In this document: positions 26,253-32,959 of the stretch, one piece after another
Numbering within the stretch: the first letter of the stretch is position 1
Layout: each line of letters opens with the position of its first letter
Source: Clostridium sp. CAG:768
Lineage (GTDB): Bacteria; Cyanobacteriota; Vampirovibrionia; Gastranaerophilales; Gastranaerophilaceae
Length of the DNA: 48,298 bases
Reading direction: 5' to 3'
Assembly (NCBI GenBank): GCA_000437435.1
Contig: FR899629.1
Coordinates: forward strand, 43,575-91,872
Position numbers and translations under genes: made by a program
Notes under the pieces: generated by a model
Seen by the model: the letters and a program-made list of their open reading frames with translations, nothing else
The model's database searches: none
What the model was told of the DNA's origin: nothing

Positions 26253-27077
26253 ATGAGAAAGCTCAGGATATTCTTAGGTTATCTGACACTTATATTAATC
26301 GCAATAAGTATGCTATACCCATTTTTTGCGATGATAAATCTCTCTTTTGTTGATAACAATGAAATATTTTCCCATGCCGGAAGAATTTTTCACCCTAATT
26401 TAACATTAAATAACTACAAAAATGTTTTTACAGAAATTCCAATGGGATTATATTTTTTCAACAGTCTTTTGGTTGCGACAATCACAACCATAGGACAGGT
26501 AATTTTCGCATCACTTGCAGGATATGCATTTGCAAGACTTAATTTTAAATACAAAAATGCATTATTTTTAATTATTATAATTACAATGCTTATACCACCT
26601 CAAGTAAATATTATTCCGTTATTTTTCTTAATGCGAGAATTACACTTGATTGATACATACCAAGCTTTGATACTTCCTGCATTATTTGGCGGGTTTGGAA
26701 TATTTTTAATGCGGCAATATTTTCTCGGTCTTCCAAAAGATTTGGAAGAAGCTGCCAAAATCGACGGCTGCAATTTATTTCAAACATTTTTCAAAATTGC
26801 ACTTCCACTAGCACTTCCAACAGTTGCCACACTTGCGATATTCACATTTGTAACAACTTGGAACAGTTTTATGTGGCCATTAATTGTTACAAACAGTGAA
26901 AGCATGAGAACATTACCTGTAGGTCTTGCGATTTACAAAGGCAGCTTTAGAGAACTTACCCTATGGGGAAATCTCCTAGCTTGTTCCGTTATCTGTACAA
27001 TCCCAGTAATCGGGGTATTCTTATTAGGTAAAAAATATTTTATATCAGATATTCTGCAAGGTTCTGTAAAAGAATAA
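26253..27077 (+). CDS. Carbohydrate ABC transporter permease (MalG/UgpE type)
   Basis: This 274-residue protein has six membrane helices. The cytoplasmic EAA loop reads LPKDLEEAAKIDGCNLFQTF, the contact for the ATPase subunit. It opens with a typical RKLRIFLGYL start and ends FISDILQGSVKE (relatives end 'GLTAGAVKG'), as in MalG-type components of sugar importers. The partner MalF-type permease, binding protein and ATPase are not in the window, so the gene is an orphan of a split transporter. It lies seven bases after the 44-residue membrane protein. With the GH13 enzyme and MalQ it suggests uptake of maltodextrin-like sugars. Confidence 0.9.
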   Translation: MRKLRIFLGYLTLILIAISMLYPFFAMINLSFVDNNEIFSHAGRIFHPNLTLNNYKNVFTEIPMGLYFFNSLLVATITTIGQVIFASLAGYAFARLNFKYKNALFLIIIITMLIPPQVNIIPLFFLMRELHLIDTYQALILPALFGGFGIFLMRQYFLGLPKDLEEAAKIDGCNLFQTFFKIALPLALPTVATLAIFTFVTTWNSFMWPLIVTNSESMRTLPVGLAIYKGSFRELTLWGNLLACSVICTIPVIGVFLLGKKYFISDILQGSVKE

Positions 27078-27080
27078 AAA

Positions 27081-27938
27081 TTACAACTTATATCTCAAAA
27101 CAGAATTTGAACCTTGTGATGATACAAACAATAAATCACCATTAATATGAACACCATAAGGTTTTTGTACGTTTGAAATAAGAACGGAAATCACTCCATT
27201 AGGAGTTATCTTAACAACATTATTACTATTGTAATTGGAAACATAAATATTTCCATTATCATCACTTACCATTCCAATAGGTCCGTTTATTTTTGCATCT
27301 TTTACATAGACAATTCTTTTTCCGTCAGGAGTAATTTTGTAAATCATATTATCAGCAAAACAAGCAACATAAATATTTCCGTTATTATCAGTCGTAATTC
27401 CTGTTGGACTTGCAATATTGTTATACATACCATTTGTTTGCTCAATTTTTGGTTTTGCTGCTTCGGCAGCTTTTGCCTCATCGGCTTTAATTGTTTGCAT
27501 ATCAGTATTCATAGTTGTTGCTAACTGCTGTGCACGAGTGTACATTGAACTTTCTGGCGGTATTAAAGATAAATAAGATTTTGCTTTATCTATCTGCCCT
27601 AATTTATTACTTAAATTTGCAGCTTTAAATACTGATTCATAATCATCAGGCTTTCTCACAATAATTTGTTTAAAAACAGCTAAAGCTGCTTCATCTTGTT
27701 TTAAATATTCCAAGATTGAACCTAAATTATAATAAGCATCAATATAATTTGGATCAATATTAATAGCTTGCCTAAAAGAAGCCATAGCTCTATCATATTG
27801 CCCTATTTTATAAAAATCAATTCCCTGATTATATTCTAATTTAGCTTCTGTTTTTGGTTCATAAGGCATTACAGGCTCTGCACATAGTGCAAAACCTGTA
27901 TTAGCCAATAAACATAAAGTTATTAAAAGTTTTTTCAT
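27081..27938 (-). CDS. Secreted TPR plus NHL-repeat protein
   Basis: This 285-residue protein has a signal peptide (cut after about A20), two or three TPR units (about 35-140; YNQGIDFYKIGQYDRAMASF, then AYYNLGSILEYLKQDEAALAVF), an Ala/Glu/Lys-rich linker (about 148-168) and three NHL/SMP-30-like beta-propeller repeats (about 178-285; GITTDNNGNIYVA and GMVSDDNGNIYVSNYNSNNVV). Three blades are too few for a closed propeller, so it may oligomerise or be a short form. It is likely a periplasmic scaffold or binding protein. A GGAG site precedes the ATG, and it follows malQ by 15 bases on the same strand. Confidence 0.8.
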   Translation of the reverse strand: MKKLLITLCLLANTGFALCAEPVMPYEPKTEAKLEYNQGIDFYKIGQYDRAMASFRQAINIDPNYIDAYYNLGSILEYLKQDEAALAVFKQIIVRKPDDYESVFKAANLSNKLGQIDKAKSYLSLIPPESSMYTRAQQLATTMNTDMQTIKADEAKAAEAAKPKIEQTNGMYNNIASPTGITTDNNGNIYVACFADNMIYKITPDGKRIVYVKDAKINGPIGMVSDDNGNIYVSNYNSNNVVKITPNGVISVLISNVQKPYGVHINGDLLFVSSQGSNSVLRYKL

Positions 27939-27953
27939 TAATATCTCCGTATA

Positions 27954-29840
27954 CTATTTTTGCAGATTATCAAGTTTTTCTATAATTTTTTGATTTTTTT
28001 CTGCAAATTCATGTCCTCTTGCAATTATAGCTAATTTCAAAATATTTGCAAGATTAATAGCACAAAGCTCTTTATAATTATCAGGTAATCTCAAACTCCA
28101 ATTTGCATCACCTGAAGTACCTGGTCTATTATAAACATCATATACATTGAAATAATCTGTAAAGAAGATTTGAATATTTTCAGCTTTTGATGCGAAAATT
28201 TCTACTAACTTTGTTTGAGCCAAAAATTCCGCATCGTCAGTAAGATGAACAATAATATCATCTTTATTTTCAGCTTCTGCAAATAAATCATCTACAAGAT
28301 TTTTCGCATGCAAATATCCGATGTGTGAATGAATATTTTGATCAGCCCACATTTTAATAGGTTCATTATCATGAGTACCTACCATTGCCCAGCATCTCTT
28401 ATCAATATTACAGCATCTGTATGGATCTTCTGGTTTATCAGCTTCTACAAACTGAGTAAGTTTCATACCTTGTAATCCGTATTCTTTCATAACTGCTGCA
28501 ACAGGATTTGTAAGAGTTCCTAAATCTTCACAAACAATTGCATCTTTATCTAATCCTTCTTCCTTAGCAGCAGCAATTACGATTTTTTCAATCAATCTGC
28601 CATACTCTTTAATTTGTTTTTTAGATAATGTCTTAACTCTTTTTTCTTTATCAGCAGTAAGTTCCATATCTAAATCTTCTATTTTTGCAATTGCATATTT
28701 AGATAATTCAGGATGTTCTGGAGAAGAATACAATCTTCCTGCACCTTGTTCAATTTTAGGTTTTTTACCAGCTTTATAAACCCATGGATCAATAAGACCT
28801 ACAATATGATCAATTCTAACACCACCAGGGTTTTCTCTGAACATTTTTTTGTATAAGTTTTTCAACAACTGTCCGCCTTCATCTAAAGAACCGTCCGCAT
28901 TATACATTCTGTCAGGATCCATTACCGGGAAGCCCCATGCTTGACCATCTTTTGAGAAATAGTCAGGAGGGCAACCTAAACACCATCCTTTTAAGAATAA
29001 TGCTTGATAAGCCCAAGTATCACGATCAGAGAAAGCAACCTGTCTATCTGCAATCATTTTAATATTATGTTTTTTTGCAAATTTTCTAGTTTCTTCATTT
29101 TGTTTGCTTATAACAAACTGAGTAAATTTATATAATTCAATTTCATCAGAGTATTTATTTTCAATTTCCTTAATTCTTTCAGCATATTCCATTTTTTGCT
29201 CAATAGATTGAGGATTGAAAAGATTTTTATCAGTTTCTGAATTCCATAAAGGCCAGTAATCATTACCGTGTTCAATAGATAAAGCTTCATATAAACTGTC
29301 TTTATCTAACCAAAAACTGTTTTCTCTTTTAAAATGCTCAAATTCTTTTTCTAATTTTTTAACAGGATTTGATTTAAAGTTATTCCAAGCTTCCTGCATA
29401 GCTTCGCTATATTTTTTATAAGCATAAGAATAAGCTGTCTTGTTAACATCTTTATTAGGATTTCCATTTACAATATCATTGTATGTATCTTCAGAAAGAA
29501 TTTTACCCCAATCTTTAGTTGTTAACTCTTTTAAGTTGATAAATAAAGGGTTGTCAGAAAAAATAGTACCTGTATAAGGAGAAGAATCACAAGATTTAGT
29601 CTTCCCTGCAGGTCCAAGCTGAATAGCATCAAACAAACCTGAAGCATATTCAATAAATTCTTTACCACCGTCAGTATTTATGCTGCCGAAACCTGTATTT
29701 TGGCCCATTGCAGCCGGAAAACTTCCGTTATGCATAATAAAAGCTAAGTTCTTTTTACCCAAAACTTTTAAAGCTTTTCTAATAGTCTTTTTAGCGTCTT
29801 CAGATAAGACGTTAGATTGTTTTTCTAAAGTACAAGTCAT
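27954..29840 (-). CDS. malQ: 4-alpha-glucanotransferase (GH77)
   Basis: The enzyme moves glucan chains between maltodextrins and releases glucose in glycogen or starch metabolism. The 628 residues include the GH77 catalytic set: VRIDHIVGL with Arg342 and nucleophile Asp344, VCEDLGT with general acid Glu438, and GTHDNEP with His490/Asp491. Substrate-loop signatures SPYTGTIFSDNPLFI and CPPDYFSKDGQAWGFP are also present. There is no signal peptide, so it is cytoplasmic. Numerous charged insertions (about 120-235) make it longer than the shortest MalQ forms. A GAAGGGG ribosome site lies before the ATG. It leads a two-gene operon with the TPR/NHL gene. Confidence 0.92.
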   Translation of the reverse strand: MTCTLEKQSNVLSEDAKKTIRKALKVLGKKNLAFIMHNGSFPAAMGQNTGFGSINTDGGKEFIEYASGLFDAIQLGPAGKTKSCDSSPYTGTIFSDNPLFINLKELTTKDWGKILSEDTYNDIVNGNPNKDVNKTAYSYAYKKYSEAMQEAWNNFKSNPVKKLEKEFEHFKRENSFWLDKDSLYEALSIEHGNDYWPLWNSETDKNLFNPQSIEQKMEYAERIKEIENKYSDEIELYKFTQFVISKQNEETRKFAKKHNIKMIADRQVAFSDRDTWAYQALFLKGWCLGCPPDYFSKDGQAWGFPVMDPDRMYNADGSLDEGGQLLKNLYKKMFRENPGGVRIDHIVGLIDPWVYKAGKKPKIEQGAGRLYSSPEHPELSKYAIAKIEDLDMELTADKEKRVKTLSKKQIKEYGRLIEKIVIAAAKEEGLDKDAIVCEDLGTLTNPVAAVMKEYGLQGMKLTQFVEADKPEDPYRCCNIDKRCWAMVGTHDNEPIKMWADQNIHSHIGYLHAKNLVDDLFAEAENKDDIIVHLTDDAEFLAQTKLVEIFASKAENIQIFFTDYFNVYDVYNRPGTSGDANWSLRLPDNYKELCAINLANILKLAIIARGHEFAEKNQKIIEKLDNLQK

Positions 29841-29936
29841 ATTTACCCCTTCTTCCTATATATCAACAAAATTGATAATATCATGAGGTATTTTTTTTTT
29901 CAACTAACAGACAATATAAAAAAATAATAAATTTTT

Positions 29937-29968
29937 GTCATTGCAAGCAAATGCGAAGCAATCCAGCC
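29937..29968 (-). repeat. Inverted half-unit of dispersed palindromic repeat, left of GIY-YIG gene
   Basis: Read on the minus strand this is GGCTGGATTGCTTCGC continuing to TTGCAATGAC. It is the same 5' half-unit found at 30284-30314 but in opposite orientation. Its edge touches the stop codon of the GIY-YIG gene. Confidence 0.85.
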
Positions 29969-30252
29969 TATATTATTTCATCATATAAATCAAGCCATTC
30001 TGGATTATTCATTTCTATCAATTCCAATTTTTTCTTTCTTGATGCTCCTTTAAGCTTCTTTTCTCTAATTATCGCTTCTTCAATATCATCAAAAATCTCA
30101 TAATAACCTAATTTATCAATATTATATTTTTTTGTAAAACCATCAACTAATTTATTTTTATGCTCATATACTCTTTTGACTAAATTTGAAGTAACACCAA
30201 TATAAAGAGTCCCATTTCGTTTGTTAAATAAAATATATGTGTACCCACTCAT
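29968..30252 (-). CDS. GIY-YIG nuclease domain protein
   Basis: This 94-residue protein is a lone GIY-YIG domain: YTYILFN, then LYIGVTSNLVKRVYEHK with the catalytic Tyr and Arg, EIFDDIEEAIIREKKLKG and a C-terminal NPEWLDLYDE. Such free-standing domains (UvrC-like/YhbQ-like) are DNA endonucleases or DNA-binding proteins of unclear role. It starts leaderless: TGCTATTAT ends six bases before the ATG. The gene is bracketed by inverted copies of a dispersed repeat, with its stop codon abutting the left copy and the right copy 31 bases upstream of its start, which suggests it is part of a small mobile or repeat-associated unit. Confidence 0.87.
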   Translation of the reverse strand: MSGYTYILFNKRNGTLYIGVTSNLVKRVYEHKNKLVDGFTKKYNIDKLGYYEIFDDIEEAIIREKKLKGASRKKKLELIEMNNPEWLDLYDEII

Positions 30253-30283
30253 AAATTTATAATAGCATAAATAATATATATAA

Positions 30284-30361
30284 GCTGGATTGCTTCGCCA
30301 TCGCTCGCAATGACTTATCTTAAAACGTCATTCTGAGGACGAAAGTCCGAAAGAATCCAGC
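30284..30361 (+). repeat. Complete dispersed palindromic repeat unit
   Basis: This 78-base unit has inverted ends GCTGGATT and AATCCAGC, an inner inverted pair AATGAC/GTCATT, and a perfect small hairpin GGAC-GAAA-GTCC. It resembles small non-autonomous mobile repeats. A second full unit is at 34687-34766. Confidence 0.88.
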
Positions 30362-30443
30362 TGATAGAAAAAAGAAATTGCTTGCTTAAATAATAAACAA
30401 ACTTGTAAATTTTTCAAATCTGGGTAATTTGAGTAAGTATTAA

Positions 30444-30501
30444 CTCGCAATGACTTATCTTAAAACGTCATTCTGAGGACGAAAGTCTGAAAGAATCCAG
30501 C
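30444..30501 (+). repeat. Partial palindromic repeat, direct copy 140 bases downstream
   Basis: Bases 30444-30501 repeat 30304-30361 with one mismatch in 58 (30488). The 5' GCTGGATTGCTTCGC half is missing. A further fragment, CTCGCAATGA, lies at 30537-30546. Apart from these repeats the gap 30253-30573 shows no credible coding sequence. Confidence 0.88.
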
Positions 30502-30573
30502 CAATTGAAAATAAAAACTAGACTAATCTATATTTACTCGCAATGATTAATAGAAAACTAAAATTTTATTATA

Positions 30574-30900
30574 TTAACTAATAGTCATAAAAGCAGCATT
30601 TAATAATTTATATATTAATTGTTTATTCTTTTTATCTTGCTTCTCTATTATATTTATTATTTCTTCGTCTAAATTTTCAGGTAAATTAACTGTAGAAAAC
30701 TTAAAAAATTCAATCAATTCAACATCAAATACCTGCGCAATTTTTTCTAACACATGCAATGAAGGATAAAATCGTCCGGATTCAATTCCTGATAAAGAAG
30801 AAGTCTCAATATCAATCATCTCAGACAATTGTTCCTGAGTAAGACCTCTTGATTTTCGTATTTCTTTTATTCTTTTACCTAATAATTTTTTATTTTCCAT
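30574..30900 (-). CDS. XRE-family HTH transcriptional regulator
   Basis: This 108-residue protein has an N-terminal helix-turn-helix (about 8-62: RIKEIRKSRGLTQEQLSEM then SSLSGIESGRFYPSLHVLEKIA) and a Lys/Asn-rich helical C-terminus (about 75-108) that may dimerise. It should repress or activate a nearby or own promoter. The closest divergent target is the prepilin gene at 31137, whose promoter lies about 90 bases from the regulator's start; control of that gene is an inference from position only. Confidence 0.85.
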   Translation of the reverse strand: MENKKLLGKRIKEIRKSRGLTQEQLSEMIDIETSSLSGIESGRFYPSLHVLEKIAQVFDVELIEFFKFSTVNLPENLDEEIINIIEKQDKKNKQLIYKLLNAAFMTIS

Positions 30901-30990
30901 AGATATATATAATACTAAGATTTTTTCATAAAAATAAGTAATAATATCACGTTTTTATTTTTTAAGTGAGTAATAAACACTTTACACCCC

Positions 30991-31019
30991 TTGACAATCA
31001 CTTGAAAATGATTTAAAAT
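30991..31019 (+). promoter_or_regulatory. Strong sigma-70 promoter of first prepilin gene
   Basis: A perfect TTGACA (30991-30996), a 17-base spacer and TAAAAT (31014-31019). The predicted start near 31026 leaves a leader of about 110 bases before the ATG at 31137. The same promoter form precedes the second prepilin. Confidence 0.8.
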
Positions 31020-31136
31020 AAGTGTATAACTATTAGTTTTGTAAAAACTATGATTTATGCATACACAAGGATGGCTATTACATAGAGTAATTTAATAAGA
31101 GAGTAAATCTTGAAAAAAAAGAAAGGTGAAAAGATT

Positions 31137-31847
31137 ATGACAAAACGCTTTGGATTCACACTTGCAGGTGCTACGCACGTGGACATGCAACAAAAAACAG
31201 TAAAAAATGGATTCACATTGGCAGAGGTTTTAATTACATTAGGTATTATTGGGGTAGTTGCTGCAATGACTATGCCTACATTGATGAATTCAACTCAAGG
31301 TGCACAGTACAAAGCTGCTTACAAAAAAGCGCTATCAGCTTTATCTCAAGCTGTTACTTTGAACATGGCTCTTGATGAATATAATTTTGCAGACCTTGAT
31401 AATTCTACATATAAGCTTGAAGAAATGTTAAACAACAGAATGAATGTAGTCAGAACTGAAAAAGCAACTTTTAAAGCTGCAAATGAGAAAGATTACGCAG
31501 TAACAACACCAACAGGAGCAAAAGGTGTAGCTAAAGTTGCTCCTGTAGCTCCTGGAACAGACAATACCACATTATTCTTTAATGACGGTATTATGTTCAC
31601 ATATAAAACATCAGAAGCAACCTATTGTACACAAGCTGATGGAGCTACAGCAAAGCCTTGCTATGGATTTATTGATGTTAACGGGATTAAAGCTCCTAAC
31701 AAAGAAGTTAAATGCGACGAAGGTACAGGAGCAGATGATAGCAACTGTGTAATCAAAAATCCTACAGATATTTACCCTGTAGTATTCTATGATCAAACTG
31801 TATTACCAAGTTCAGTTGCAGCTAGAGCTGTATTGTACAGCAAATAG
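31137..31847 (+). CDS. Type IV pilin-like protein with duplicated processing site
   Basis: The ATG at 31137 is chosen over an upstream in-frame TTG (31110) because AAGGTGAA sits just before it, exactly as in the paralogue. The 236-residue protein has the prepilin helix GFTLAEVLITLGIIGVVAAM, but preceded by a 19-residue insert that duplicates the processing motif: G6-FTLA is followed by GATHVDMQQKTVKN and then G25-FTLAE. Only the second site has the Glu at position +5 of the mature pilin, so cleavage after G25 is expected. The globular part has paired cysteines (TYCTQADGATAKPC and VKCDEG..NCVIK). It is about 60-70% similar by eye to the next gene. A terminator follows. Confidence 0.85.
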   Translation: MTKRFGFTLAGATHVDMQQKTVKNGFTLAEVLITLGIIGVVAAMTMPTLMNSTQGAQYKAAYKKALSALSQAVTLNMALDEYNFADLDNSTYKLEEMLNNRMNVVRTEKATFKAANEKDYAVTTPTGAKGVAKVAPVAPGTDNTTLFFNDGIMFTYKTSEATYCTQADGATAKPCYGFIDVNGIKAPNKEVKCDEGTGADDSNCVIKNPTDIYPVVFYDQTVLPSSVAARAVLYSK

Positions 31848-31917
31848 GAATTTTAAATTGTCACTTTCAAGAGCCTTAATACGAAGTGACAACAAAAAAA
31901 AGTTCGAATCTTTTTGT

Positions 31918-31945
31918 CGGCGGAGTTTCACCCCGCCGTTTTTTT
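31918..31945 (+). terminator. Terminator after first prepilin gene
   Basis: GC-rich stem CGGCGG (31918-31923) / CCGCCG (31933-31938) with a nine-base loop and seven T. An additional weaker inverted repeat GTCACTT/AAGTGAC lies at about 31860-31890. Confidence 0.88.
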
Positions 31946-32046
31946 ATATTCTTTGTATATATTTAAAATCTAATACATATGTATGATTTTTGTATTTCTA
32001 ATCCTTTAGAATTAGTTAAATTTGATTAATAATTTTTGTAAAGCTA

Positions 32047-32075
32047 TTGACATTTATTGAAAAATACTTTAAAAT
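32047..32075 (+). promoter_or_regulatory. Sigma-70 promoter of second prepilin gene
   Basis: TTGACA (32047-32052), a 17-base spacer and TAAAAT (32070-32075), the same hexamers and spacing as the first prepilin promoter. The leader to the ATG is about 145 bases and contains a TTTATGCATA stretch also found in the first leader. Confidence 0.8.
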
Positions 32076-32225
32076 GAAGTTACAAAAAGATTTTTCAAAA
32101 GAGTTTTTATGCATATCCACAAGTTTTGGAGAAGATTCGATATATAATTAAAGGATAGAGAGATAAAAGCGTAAAATATTTTTGAGGAATCAGAAAGTTT
32201 TACTAACAAGAAAGGTGAAAAGATT

Positions 32226-32888
32226 ATGACAAAAAGATTCGGCTTTACACTTGCAGAAGTGTTAATCACATTAGGTATCATCGGTGTTGTAGCTGCAATG
32301 ACTATGCCTACATTGATGAACTCAACTCAAGGTGCTCAATACAAAGCAGCTTACAAAAAAGCTTTATCAGCTTTATCTCAAGCAGTTACTCTTAACGTTG
32401 CTTTAGACGAATGGAGCTTTGCTGATGCTGATAACACTACTTACAAATTAGAAGATATGTTCAACAGCCGTATGAACGTTGTAAGACAAGAAACTGGTGC
32501 TACTAACATTAAAGATTCAAAAGGAAATGAATACAAAGTTGCAGTTAGCGCAGCTGGTAAATTACAAGGTGTAACAGCTGGAACACCTATATCTATTGCA
32601 GGAACAAATACAACATTATTCTTCAATGATGGTATTATGTTTACATATGATCCAGCAGCATCTACTAACTGTACAAAAGCTGATGGAGCAACAGCTAAAA
32701 TTTGTACTGGTTTCATTGATGTAAACGGTGTTAAAGCACCTAACAGAATTGTTCAATGTGACAACTCTGACGCTTCAGCTACAAAATGTGAAATCAAAAA
32801 CCCAACTGACGTATATCCAGTTATGTTCTATGACCAAACTGTACTTCCAAACTCTACACCAGCTAGAGCAGTATTATACAGCAAATAA
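32226..32888 (+). CDS. Type IV pilin-like protein
   Basis: This 220-residue prepilin has a short leader MTKRFG, the cleavage site G6|F7, Glu at +5, and the hydrophobic helix LITLGIIGVVAAM. The globular domain repeats that of the preceding gene: LFFNDGIMFTY, two cysteine pairs, GFIDVNG.KAPN and the identical C-terminal ARAVLYSK. It is a tandem duplicate without the leader insert. Such pilins are cut by prepilin peptidase and assembled in the inner membrane; whether these form a pilus or a secretion pseudopilus is not visible. pilT is 13 kb away. An AAGGTGAA ribosome site and its own promoter and terminator make it monocistronic. Confidence 0.88.
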   Translation: MTKRFGFTLAEVLITLGIIGVVAAMTMPTLMNSTQGAQYKAAYKKALSALSQAVTLNVALDEWSFADADNTTYKLEDMFNSRMNVVRQETGATNIKDSKGNEYKVAVSAAGKLQGVTAGTPISIAGTNTTLFFNDGIMFTYDPAASTNCTKADGATAKICTGFIDVNGVKAPNRIVQCDNSDASATKCEIKNPTDVYPVMFYDQTVLPNSTPARAVLYSK

Positions 32889-32903
32889 TCATAGTATAAA
32901 GTA

Positions 32904-32940
32904 TAAAAAAAGAACCTGTAGAAATACAGGTTCTTTTTTT
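32904..32940. terminator. Bidirectional terminator after second prepilin gene
   Basis: Ten-bp stem AGAACCTGTA (32911-32920) / TACAGGTTCT (32925-32934) closed by a GAAA tetraloop, with an A run on the left and a T run on the right. It can serve both the prepilin gene and the convergent minus-strand gene ending at 32960. Confidence 0.9.
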
Positions 32941-32959
32941 ATAGAAAAATTAATAAGAA

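Noticed and set aside
30284..30546. CRISPR array
   Set aside because: Repeats are too long and few, the spacing is irregular in size, the units are internally palindromic, and no cas genes are near.
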